Part shown: piece by piece, positions 48,501 through 50,548 of the stretch
Layout: each line of letters starts with the position of its first letter
Numbering within the stretch: position 1 is the first letter of the stretch
Assembly (NCBI GenBank): GCA_016342745.1
Contig: JAEINT010000012.1
Coordinates: 1 to 64,000 of the forward strand
Source: Labilibaculum sp.
GTDB taxonomy: Bacteria; Bacteroidota; Bacteroidia; Bacteroidales; Marinifilaceae
Length of the DNA: 64,000 nt
Reading direction: 5' to 3'
Notes under the pieces: model-generated
Database searches by the model: none
Told to the model about the DNA's origin: nothing
What the model saw: the letters and a program-made list of their open reading frames with translations, nothing else
Made by a program: the position numbers and the translations under genes

Positions 48501-49653
48501 TATTGCTAGCATCTTTAGCAGTCCATACAATTTCATTTACTCCTTTATTTAAAGTTGCTCCAGAAAGACTTGTAGTTGCATCAGCACCAACTGGAGTTCC
48601 TCCATTAATTGTATAAGTTAAAATAGAGACGGAACAATTATCTGAAAAAGCAGTTGGATCATATGTTGTTCCTACAACAGTAAAATCACATTCCCCAGTA
48701 TCGGTATCTACATTAGAACTTACGGTTATTCCTGTAATTGTAGGATCTATATTATCTATAACTGTTACGGTAGCATTACATGAATTTGTATTCCCCTTAG
48801 CATCTTCAACTGTTAAGGATACAATATTTGCACCCAAATCAGAGCAAGTAAAATCAGATTTACTAATTGTTCTGTTTGTAATTCCACAATTATCTGTTGA
48901 ACTATTGTCAACATCAGAAGCTAATAATGTTCCTTCTCCTGATGCATTTAAATACAAATCGAATGCTTTACAATTGGCTACAGGGTTTTCGTTATCTATT
49001 ACTATGGATTCTACCTGTTCAATTGAACAACCTGCACTACTAACAGCAACAATCGTATATTGCGTATCGGCCGTTAAAATTACAGTATATGGTAAATTGG
49101 AAATTAAAGCAGTTTTAGGACTATCCCAAAGTTCTATATGATCAGCACCTGTTGCCGTAGCAGTAATATCAAAACTAACACCGGAACAAACAGATTCTGT
49201 TGGACTGGTTAAAAGTAAATCTGATGGCAATGGATTTACTGTTATTGTTATAGTTGCCGCATCAACTGGTAAATAAGTTCCAAATTTATCTTGAACGCTT
49301 ACCAAAGAATAGGTTGTTGTTGCATTTGGGGTGATAGCTATCGCATCTCCTCCATATGTAGGGCTCTCAATATCCCCATCACTAGTGTAATTATTTACTG
49401 TCGTAGATATAGCTCCATCGGAATAGATTACTGTGTAGGGACCAATACTGGCACCAATAATCACTTCTAAGCTTGTGCTTTCTCCAAAACAAATACTTTG
49501 TTGCCCTTTATTTTTGATCAAGGCATCTTGCGCATTTGCTTCGCTTATAAAGCCGGAAAAGAAAGAAATACTTAAAAATAAGGATAGAAATAAACTTGTG
49601 TTTTTTACGAATGAATTTGGTTTGAATAAACCTCGGAGTAAAGTTGCCACCAT
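21541..49653 (-). CDS. giant multidomain T9SS adhesin (9370 residues) with type B sorting domain
   Basis: One uninterrupted 28.1-kb frame encoding roughly 0.95 MDa. It has an N-terminal signal peptide (hydrophobic about 18-40, ending ANAQ). From about 220 to 4200 there are several dozen HYR-type Ig-like domains (recurring NDNEKP, TATDAAGN, conserved Cys). Calx-beta domains follow (about 4200-6076, ending in TITDND-type calcium motifs), then 18 near-identical 111-residue Calx-beta-like repeats (about 6077-8074), a divergent Calx-beta domain, and cadherin-like domains (about 8400-9170, NDAPVA/EDE motifs). Thrombospondin type-3-like calcium repeats (about 9176-9265, DSDNDGISDEDE) precede a gliding-type C-terminal domain (FSPNGDGINDRLVI ... 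FNRWGAKIY) that marks the protein for type IX secretion. It is SprB-like in architecture. Likely roles are surface adhesion, gliding or cell-cell contact. PorP/SprF and OmpA partner genes follow within 11 and 18 bp. Confidence 0.93.
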   Translation of the reverse strand: MVATLLRGLFKPNSFVKNTSLFLSLFLSISFFSGFISEANAQDALIKNKGQQSICFGESTSLEVIIGASIGPYTVIYSDGAISTTVNNYTSDGDIESPTYGGDAIAITPNATTTYSLVSVQDKFGTYLPVDAATITITVNPLPSDLLLTSPTESVCSGVSFDITATATGADHIELWDSPKTALISNLPYTVILTADTQYTIVAVSSAGCSIEQVESIVIDNENPVANCKAFDLYLNASGEGTLLASDVDNSSTDNCGITNRTISKSDFTCSDLGANIVSLTVEDAKGNTNSCNATVTVIDNIDPTITGITVSSNVDTDTGECDFTVVGTTYDPTAFSDNCSVSILTYTINGGTPVGADATTSLSGATLNKGVNEIVWTAKDASNNTATWSYTLTIVDNEEPAVTNCPADQNLNISAGTCDAVLPNYIDLLSIVATDNCSTAGNISLTQSPIAGTVLSGGHASSQVITISAEDESEKIGTCAFTVTVVDTQDPTIVNLPSPIVKDNDSGECGALVSWTEPTSDDNCSGHSIAQTAGLAKGTEFPIGVTTVTYTATDAAGRTHDESFTVTVNDTELPSISCPANITADASVGNCGVVVNYTAPVGVDNCSGATTVQTAGLAPGAEFPVGITTNTFRVTDAAGNTTDCSFTVTVSDVENPSIIDLPENITVDNDAGDCGAIVSWTEPTSSDNCLGDNIVQSAGSVSGSVFPVGISTISYTATDAAGNDVVESFTITVNDNEKPLISNCPSGIVRTSDEGVCTANVSWTEPTASDNCTSVANLVWAKSHEPGDDFSVGETTVTYTATDEKGNVSTTCSFTVTVTDDQKPILSDCPSNIVINNTNGLCTGIASWTEPTATDNCAGTLSWNKSHLPGASFPSGTTTVIYTAEDQSGNVSDICSFTVKVVDNEDPIANCKDINLPLDASGLATLNVGDINNSSSDNCTASGDLVLSLSQTSFNCSDKGENIVTLTVKDAAGRTSTCDATVTIVDIVKPVISPTSGTVTKSVNTNSGDCFYSVNGAEFDPIVSDNCSGTVLSYTVSGASILSGTGSLAGQQLNKGANVITWTALDGSNNSEASGLGFTITVLDNQAPIISATTNKNRGTDTDCGYTAKSGEFDVSITDNCSVSSQTYTINGGTAVNAISLDGVVFQKGTNSVVWTASDGANTSTRTFQVTVEDDDLPVITQISDILQNVDAGECDAVVSWTEPEATDNCPGVNLSRILGPASGSTFQVGTTQIRYRAVDASGLVTYMTFNVTVADQTPPELTCPVSTLIAPFERDADNAACFYTVVGTEFNPVATDECNLMVTNDFDGSSTLEGKKIPTGDHEIVWTATDGVNTTSCSVFVKVTDTQDPTFTQPTGLVAGSYAYSYETDPGQCYFTVSGTDFDLSEISDNCDYATPTYVITKNGVEVFTGSNTIANTQFPKDEIHDYSVVWTLSDINGNTVTSTLFTISITDAQAPSFVCYGNEIRSIPSNSCEYTIVGTEFDPTELEDNCDDIADLNISYTLDGISGGAATSLAGKILAVGDHDVVWTVVDGSGNTETCSFTITIEDNAFPVVSAVVDQEKDAPADVCHYKVVGTDYDPVSVTDNCGIASIVNNQNNTASLDGFEFPVGVTVVVWKATDNSGNVTIIQYQFKVNDISSPSFNVPATASKSTASNSCVYTVVGAEFDPTDIIDNCTPDNFGITNDWNNYKTLAYEEFPVGTTDVVWTVSDYYGNSLTKTISITVTDDTDPVISCPVDPYTRVVDYGQNYYTVGADEFKPIASDNCNLTYTNNVTGTSTLTGEQLSPMTHNIVWTAIDNAGNETTCTVVVNVIEDLYPSITCVGDQSKSSDTGECEYTAVGTEFDATSTSAGATLTHDYAPAASNTTLSGAVFPYGTTLVTWTATQTVDGTVYTNDCSFYVSVYDNELPVLTHAGDIVTSTNSGCYATSVNLGTPTRTDNCGVDDYWNNAPSSYYKGVTNVTWTIRDIHGNYNTVIQTVTVLDDDAPSLSCRDLCREIDQGQTYYTVFDHEFDPYDTWDCSGYTITNDFNGLSTLAGAQIPEGTNTIIWTATDNVTPTPNVSTCTSTITIYNNDPPSVTCRGNSTKVTDPGLCSYEVQGAEFDVTSTTTGTALTYVLTGVGAEDTDNNTGTSLNGIALKKGTTTVSWTATNGSDTNECCTFTVRVYDNEQPVVSWPADVTVEVDAGSCTATNVDLGTPTATDNCDDPSAITSWRNPTGTTFAIGTTNVSWTARDTRGNHVYHTQKVTVEDKTPPVIDCPVDTYYREFNNLYVDYYTSVGSEFKPDVTDNCTLSSYRNNKDNTNSLNGERFTIGDHAVIWTAIDQGGNTDNCTVNITIVDSFDPLMDCPSTLYASTASDACTYTHTGGSIDAAITNLSIIAGRTLIHDIQTADSGVQPYAPSNTTLDGAVFPKGSTTVVWTGTQVIGGNTYISTCSHQVVVTDEVAPVILPLPADLNLFVDAGTCVKTTTLINPIATDNCSAQGDLVIINDAPSPFLIGTTNVRWEISDEAGNKTVYVQKVTVTDNEGPVITNCPSTITLQASGSNCQAVVDWPALIATDDCSGMKSFASTHAPGSLFDVGTTTVTYTATDNNDNISTCVFDVVVTDIDPTIACIVDQERDADDGTCSYLVLGNEFDPVSFDDNCSVNSVEWSFTDAVTLEVRTGVNTLSGVEIPRGSGAGATGETDITWTVTDAMGNTSACTFTLTIKDKEAPIIVVLGNQVKSTDLNKNYYTVQGDEFDEVTAFDNCGIVTKLVNEFNIASLDGRQLAIGENTITWYAEDDSGNRSEAQFYVTVVDNEPPVLFTAALLTSTGNDLDSCNAVVNYTPPVFIDYGTTDPAVTVTVSPADATSGSTFPVGDTEVTYIAVDGVGNQLIHTFTVTVSDTQDPVIDCPSGSPFSRNTTATKSYYLTPGTEFDPSFTDNCGATVTNNFNNSNTLKEAHFPVGTTDVVWTVTDEAGNSVNCSIQIIVTDNENPTITNCPSETVAKNADIGACSFEVPGAEFDPYGFTDNNGLQKLTYQIGSGAEIGTDLTTTLAGVQIQVGTVATPTTTITWRLYDTSNNISATCTTVFTISDVEAPIVTTVANQTRTTDSGEAYYTVASGDNWNPVVTDNCDVAKITYKIGSDPDVGTDLTTTIVGAQIPVGITEIVWTATDVHGNTNTGRYLVTVNDEEAPSITCNNITVQLDASGNYSLDTDDINAIGSGSSDPSGIASMQVSPNSFSCNDVGNNSVVLTVTDIFGNISTCNTAVVLLEDATPPNAICQDITIQLDVLGQARILSSQLDGGSTDACGIQSVIAAQTTFDCSNVGVNTIEVTVTDINGNASTCDATVTVEDNNAPSAVCSPLTITLDATGNYTLTSDNVDAISLGSTDNCNLTKTVTPSVFDCTNIGSNAVTLRVTDPQGNFDECETTITVVDNTNPIAICQDIIVQLDSDGLVAIAANQVDNGSSDACGIASMSLDKTSFDCSNKGENTVVLTVTDNNGNTATCSATVTVEDNVNPVVSCIGDQSVNTDTDVCTYTHTDDTWNATSTDACDSDIFLTYKLSGATVETTPQTSLNGQVFNKGVTTVIWIAVDDDLNFEQCSFEVTVSDAQKPNAICQDVTIQLDAAGNASLTAAQVDNGSNDACDASPNLSLDITDFTCSDLGDQTVTLTVTDESGNVETCTSTVTVEDNIAPVANCQNITVQLDASGNATITGDDIDNLSTDNCGITSKIVVPNSFDCTDIGSSVPVTLTVTDAFGNTDDCVAQVTVQDNIDPNAICKDITVQLDASGNATIVADDIDNGSNDACGIASRTIDVSSFNCANIGANTVTLTVTDNNANVSTCTSTVTVQDNVDPVALCQDVTIQLDATGNASITTGDVDNGSSDACGIASLSLDITSFDCDDLGANTVTLTVSDNNGNTSTCSATVTVQDVIDPVAECKDITVTLNRQGNVAVSASQIDDGSSDNCSITLEISKLELSGYVPFVAYTCGDPSPQTVYLKVTDAAGNSTTCSSALTIKDDQAPTLDDLSDRNVVVDDAICTYTHSGSDWNPTDNCDSSPTITYTVSAPSTLTGSNTTLDGQIFEKGTTTVTWTTLDASGNTRNDVIFNVVVTDDQKPVFASCPSNISKLVSVDGNTDVLITDIPASTYTDNCAVTQFDWVMTGATTGTGSDLSPVSGTTNPLNNNSYNIGTTTVTYTISDAAGNTETCAFTITVNAGSGAIVLSKANVVTTEDLDFDSFTVKLKSAPTGTVVLDVVSDDLGEGSVDKAQLTFNAGNWSVAQTVTVTGVNDDVDDGDIDYDINLTVNKGLTDDNSGFEDAVGTLVDAVNQDNDTAGVTVTVNDAITGEDASTGSFDVVLNTEPTQNVTIDLSSNDTTEGSISGSTTLTFTPADWDTAQMVTINGVDDDIDDGNIDYSIITENTSSTDPKYSNLVVDDVSLNNVDDDTAGFVVTPLTLSTSETATSTATFTVVLTSKPATDATDYNVIVDLASGDTSEGTIDKASLTFDHTNWNIAQTVTVTSVEDILVDGDITYSINLTTDRTNTTDPIYKDLAKVNDPDNVSVTNADNDAATLSIDDVSAFETNSGTTNFVFTVTHSGAEVVGSYQVSYYTQNGTAKSPSDYAAIGGLLTFDGDQLNETKTLTLLVNGDVALEPDETFELVLSSVIAPGRNVTIDNANKIGTGTIENDDTSELTISDPTISEGDSGVKQLVFDVTLSNPVELGVTVDYATADNTATIANSDYDAKSGTLTFVGTSGEVQTISIDINGDEVIELDESFLINLSNALVDGNVDSSISISATEGVGTGTITNDDAAVISIAGFTVNESAGTADFTITMSKAVQDVFTIDFATSDNTALTGSDYTAVTKTGGTALNFGGANALTQTVTVTILNGDVVEPTEYLYGTISNKIDAKNQAVTFFGGGASTQAIGTITDTDLASIKIDDVSVAESAGTATFTVTLTGTVQNDFTLNYSTADATAESISDYTAIAATELTFGGLNSNVQTFTVDIIENNIAEATETYSINLTDLNTYSQTGVGISDALGTGTITDNDIVNLVLNGFTVTETDGSQVQNFYVSRDIASQSPIGLLFSTTEDSAKNASDFTAQTNTAVTLISGSTDNTNIPTTILGDIIAEPQEKFDGTISLSGINGQQVVITTASATSTINDNDEMEVSLIDKVVAETNGTQSVNYVVSTNIAAEKDVVLEFNTSDGTAITTSDYTGQVNTVVTIPAGSKSVNIPINVLGDAILEPQEVFNGAISLTTDNSQQVTIADANAVYTINDNDAASIAIADVSVAENVAAGEAVFTVTLTGNIQDEFSVNYTTSDNASALDGFDYTESSGTLTFPAGSVSGTTKSFTVAITDDNIVEPTETYSVTLSGITGGLATISDGTAVGTITDNEAASIAINDVEVAENVGAGGAVFTVTLTGNIQDALTVDFTTNDGTAHAPSDYTTVTNTVTFAAGSLNGATETITIPIIDNAIAESTETYDIDLSNIVCTGSSSFTGGDSQGLGTITDDDEVTAINLAGFTNSEADANVSYNFVASMDIEAQYPVVISFTTTEGTAIAGSDFTAQSVVEYTILPGDLSVNIPVVVIGDLVNEPQEAFTGKIAIVNKNGQQIALGTDTATGTINDNDAAIVSITGFTVNEAAGTADFTIALNRSVQNAILVDFETADGTAIAGSDYTAVGSTTLNFGATNDISQTVTVSLTDDGVVEPSETIIGRLSNLINNSQDVILTGAGASADATATITDNDVATLAIDDISVNESAGTATFTVTQTGTVQNAYTVDFATANSTAVEPSDYTAISTTTFTFGDANSTAQTIVVDIIENAIAEPEEEYNINLTNLIVNGQLGVSISKAQGVGTITDNDSYTISIADITVSETDADANHNFVATMNGVAQEDVVISFTTTNGSADGTDFTAQTNQLYTITAGSTSVNIPVMVLGDDIAEAQEIFTAAITINEANSQQVTIGTGGATATINDDDAYTISIADITVSETDADTSHNFVATMNGVAQEDVVISFTTTNGSADGTDFTAQTNQLYTITAGSTSVNIPVVVIGDQTVESAESFTANITISDKNEQQITIDDGNATGIINDDDSSEVSVAATTQASEPGTDGLFTFTLSNPVDVDTEITFAVSGVATEGTDYSAIGTTVTIPANSTSITLPVSVINDNLVETGGETVIVTLATTNTAVTIATADEAIVTISDEDSSEVSITATTQASEPGTDGLFTLTLSNAVSVDTEITFAVSGVATEGTDYSAIGTTVTIPANSTTITLPVSVINDDLVETGGETVIVTLASTNTAVTVGAGNSATVTISDEDTSEVSIAATTQASEPGTDGLFTLTLSNAVSVDTEITFAVSGMATEGTDYSAIGTTVTIPANSTSITLPVSVINDNLVETGGETVIVTLATTNTAVTIATADEAIVTISDEDSSEVSITATTQASEPGTDGLFTLTLSNAVSVDTEITFAVSGVATEGTDYSALGTTITIPANSTSITLPVIVTDDDIVETGGETVIVSLSSTNTAVTIAAADEATVTISDEDASEVSIAATTQASEPGTDGLFTLTLSNAVSVDTEITFSVSGEATEGTDYSALGTTVTIPANSTSITLPVIVTDDDIVETGGETVIITLVSTNTAVTVAAADEATVTISDEDASEVSIAATTQASEPGTDGLFTLTLTNAVSVDTEITFAVSGLATEGTDYAALGTTVTIPANSTSITLPVIVTDDDIVETGGETVIITLSSTNTAVSVAAADEATVTISDEDASEVSIAATTQASEPGTDGLFTLTLTNAVSVDTEITFAVSGVATEGTDYSALGTTITIPANSTSITLPVIVTDDDIVETGGETVIVSLSSTNTAVTIAAADEATVTISDEDASEVSIAATTQASEPGTDGLFTLTLSNAVSVDTEITFSVSGEATEGTDYSALGTTVTIPANSTSITLPVSVINDDLVETGGETVIVSLVSTNTAVTIGATDEATVTISDEDASEVSIAATTQASEPGTNGLFTLTLSNAVSVDTEITFAVSGEATEGTDYSALGTTVTIPANNTSITLPVSVINDDLVETGGETVIVSLVSTNTAVTIGATDEATVTISDEDASEVSIAATTQASEPGTNGLFTLTLSNAVSVDTEITFAVSGEATEGTDYSALGTTVTIPANNTSITLPVSVINDDLVETGGETVIVSLVSTNTAVTIGATDEATVTISDEDASEVSIAATTQASEPGTDGLFTLTLSNAVSVDTEITFAVSGVATEGTDYSAIGTTLTIPANSTSITLPVSVINDDLVETGGETVIVSLVSTNTAITVGATDEATVTISDEDLSEVSIAATTQASEPGTDGLFTLTLSNAVSVDTEITFAVSGVATEGTDYSAIGTTLTIPANSTSITLPVSVINDDLVETGGETVIVSLASTNTAVTVGATDEATVTISDEDSSEVSIAATTQASEPGTDGLFTLTLSNAVSVDTEITFAVSGVATEGTDYTAIGTTVTIPAKSTSITLPVSVINDDLVETGGETVIVSLVSTNTAVTIGATDEATVTISDEDASEVSIAATTQASEPGTNGLFTLTLSNAVSVDTEITFAVSGEATEGTDYSALGTTVTIPANNTSITLPVSVINDDLVETGGETVIVSLVSTNTAVTIGATDEATVTISDEDASEVSIAATTQASEPGTNGLFTLTLSNAVSVDTEITFAVSGEATEGTDYSALGTTVTIPANNTSITLPVSVINDDLVETGGETVIVSLVSTNTAVTIGATDEATVTISDEDASEVSIAATTQASEPGTNGLFTLTLSNAVSVDTEITFAVSGEATEGTDYSALGTTVTIPANNTSITLPVSVINDDLVETGGETVIVSLVSTNTAVTIGATDEATVTISDEDASEVSIAATTQASEPGTNGLFTLTLSNAVSVDTEITFAVSGEATEGTDYSALGTTVTIPANNTSITLPVSVINDDLVETGGETVIVSLVSTNTAVTVGATDETTVTISDEDASEVSIAATTQASEPGTDGLFTLTLTNAVSVDTEITFAVSGLATEGTDYSAIGTTVTIPANSTEATISVNVIDDVLVETGGESVVVTLNSTNNSVTLSATSSANMNLGDDDSTEVTISATDDTAQEGTPAVDNAEFTVSMTNASAVNTIISYTIGGTATEGSDFTSLTGTITILAGSTSGTIDISVLDDVLFEDSETVIITLTGITSGDVTTIIGTSNEATATIIDNDIDCYTGDDLEICSSDANVTLSTATENNASDFAWTTNGTGNFVDATILNAVYNPSDLDRTNGEVQLTLDVSGISGTDSDVMTLKIWPRVLLNAGDETATINEGETYTVTGAIVVNYASILWTSTGGSFDDPTAINPVFTPSTTDNVVLRMTAIGLGTGACSDDFDEISITINDFPTASNESVTGFEDQDLLFAETDFSVNYLDAEVDDFEGIKIVTIESVGELEYDGSEVVSGLEIASSDISKLIFRSQAHENGLNYDSFEFKVFDGTAYSSETYTMSIDITAVNDVPYFTLMNPKDIWVSEDIGLVIINGQVATQFAGPVNETGQALNLKLTNDNPALFSEQPTLDAAGNLRFTPLTNVSGLATLGVQLFDDGGIANGGVDSSAIQIFTITVEAVNDAPVAEDDLFTVNEDENLSGNVKSDNGNGADSDPDSDSDNFTYSLIDDGTAETNGNLVLNTDGTFTYVPNADFFGDVTFTYQVCDDAVSPLSQECDEATVTITVDQISDEPLAVDDDYFMKEDDVLSGNVFDNDERLVDGPVLIVANTNPASGTLNLNSDGTFVYTPDSGYYGTVTFTYTLRDVDGSESTATVTIIVDPLDYPPIANDDFVETDEEVAVSGNLFTNDEDFINPPVLVISNTDPANGTVVVNADGTFTYTPNADFYGTDTFEYTIEDVDGDQDTGLVTITVNPVNDTPIAVADENTTDEDAGVSGNLMSNDTDLGDAEVNVVANTNPANGTVLVQPDGSYTYIPNENFNGVDTFTYTIEDEDGEQSTATVTITVNSINDVPVAVDDVNSTDEDTVVIGNVLPNDTDLDDDELIVVELNGSSSNLGVDIIMSGGGILQLNADGFYEFDPNGEYDYLNEGEEVQESFTYVVTDGTANSNVATVVITIIGVNDAPVATDDQEIARDNEEIIISVLDNDSDADEDDLIVTIITEPEFGFVVVNGDGTVSYLADLGAYCNTDQFTYRICDPSGLCDEAVVTIEIDVMDSDEDSIPDAIETLTADTDSDSTPDYLDLDSDNDGISDEDEARISDSCNDLPVDTDQDGMPDYLDTDSDNDGYPDEEEGDDDCDGDGILDYMDSYDDCAEYIIIPEGFSPNGDGINDRLVIKGMRDFPNSELMIFNRWGAKIYSKKGYQNDWDGRAENSMTVGTNVIPEGTYYYVIDLGNGSKVIKGFIYINY
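25432..31425 (-). repeat. 18 tandem copies of a 333-bp repeat inside the giant adhesin gene
   Basis: The anchor encoding TTQASEPGT recurs every 333 bp from about 31378 to 25717 (17 intervals, 5661 bp, with no net indel). Each unit encodes a 111-residue Calx-beta-like domain running from SEVSIAATT to VTISDEDA. Units 9, 10 and 14-17, counted from the N-terminus, belong to one type with almost no DNA differences. Units 1 and 3, and units 4 and 7, share variant halves, which indicates duplication of multi-unit blocks. Copy number may be underestimated or polymorphic. Confidence 0.95.
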
Positions 49654-49769
49654 ACGGTACGATTAGGGGATTAGTGAATAAATTATAGTTTAGAAAATAG
49701 CTTCGCAATTTATTATCATAAAAATAAATTACAGAAGTTAGTTCAAACACTAGAAATCATATACTCCAT

Positions 49770-49799
49770 ATCGTTGATAAATGTTACATTTCCGTTGAC
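49770..49799 (+). promoter_or_regulatory. putative LytTR-type site D (orphan)
   Basis: ATCGTTGAT (49770-49778) and TCCGTTGAC (49791-49799) are direct repeats exactly 21 bp apart, the same layout as sites A, B and C further right. It points towards plus-strand DNA with no gene for 750 bp and lies 117 bp upstream of the giant adhesin start, but in the opposite orientation. No -7-like element appears at the spacing seen in the other sites. Confidence 0.45.
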
Positions 49800-50104
49800 T
49801 AAAAGATGATTTTAAAATGTCAAAAGCAGATCGATTAATGCTTAAGGAATAAATAAAACACATCAAAACAGCATCATACTAAACAAAAGGACAACATCAC
49901 AAAAGACTCTGTAAGATTGACAATTGCAAGCACAAAACAAGTCAAAACAATTTCAAAAGTTAAGAATCAATACTATACATAGTAAATGACATTTTATGAC
50001 TATTTAAAAAGATTAAAAATTGCACTATCTGATGCTTAAATTGAAAAAATATGAAACCTACAAATAATCAAAGCTCGTAAAATTTTAAATCCAATTTATC
50101 AAAC
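49800..50104. other. intergenic DNA without recognisable genes
   Basis: AT-rich. The only frame near site D is an 11-codon ORF at 49817-49852, too short to support. No repeat or RNA fold is evident. Promoter elements for the giant adhesin gene should lie around 49660-49760, but only weak matches were found. Confidence 0.4.
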
Positions 50105-50143
50105 AAAAAAAGAGTTAGCCTGTACAGACTAACTCTTTTTATT
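50105..50143 (-). terminator. terminator downstream of the thioredoxin-like remnant
   Basis: A strong stem AGAGTTAG/CTAACTCT with an inner CTG/CAG stem. The minus strand carries the longer T-run (TTTTTTTG), 34 bp after the stop of the remnant at 50177, so it most likely belonged to that gene. It could also stop plus-strand transcription. Confidence 0.7.
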
Positions 50144-50176
50144 CACTTACATTTTTACTCTTTAAAATATCTTGGA

Positions 50177-50377
50177 TTAATTTAAAGCTTTCGCAATAAC
50201 ATCTTCAAAAGAAGGTTCGGAAGGCCTCGGTGCAAATACATCAATAATTTCACCATGTTCACCAATCATCATAAATTTTAGAACACCAAGTGGAATGTAT
50301 TCCTCGAAGTCGGCTCTTTTACAAACCAATTGTTCAGATATTTTCTCACGCCTAGAAAGGTGTTTTTTCTCATGCTT
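50177..50377 (-). pseudogene. C-terminal remnant of a thioredoxin-like (TlpA-type) protein
   Basis: The minus strand holds an open frame of 66 codons from a stop (50378-50380) to TAA at 50177. It encodes EYIPLGVLKFMMIGEHG, then EIIDVFAPRPSEP. This resembles the last strand and helix of TlpA-like redoxins, where an I(L/V)ID-x-x-G-x-I element precedes APRPS near the C-terminus. The catalytic CxxC half is missing, and there is no start codon before the internal Met-Met. The gene's own terminator is still present. This reads as a 5'-truncated, decaying gene. Confidence 0.5.
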
Positions 50378-50548
50378 TTAAATTGATTCAGAAATAAAAG
50401 ACTCACAAGTCTTAATTATCATTTTTTTAAACTATTTTTATTCCGTCTAAATCCTAATTAAAATAAAATCACACTACGTTTACCGAAATTGAAACAAAAT
50501 ATACTGCAGGCAATTACTGTGGTTTGAATATAACTAGATCAAAAAAAC

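Noticed and set aside
22580-49141. Many plus-strand ORFs of 60-116 codons opposite the giant adhesin gene
   Set aside because: They are frame shadows of the repeat-rich minus-strand gene. Several recur at the 333- or 666-bp repeat period and encode Ser/Val/Thr low-complexity peptides.
49508-49750. 80-codon minus-strand ORF overlapping the adhesin start
   Set aside because: It is in a different frame, with no signal or domain, and overlaps the clear signal peptide of the adhesin.
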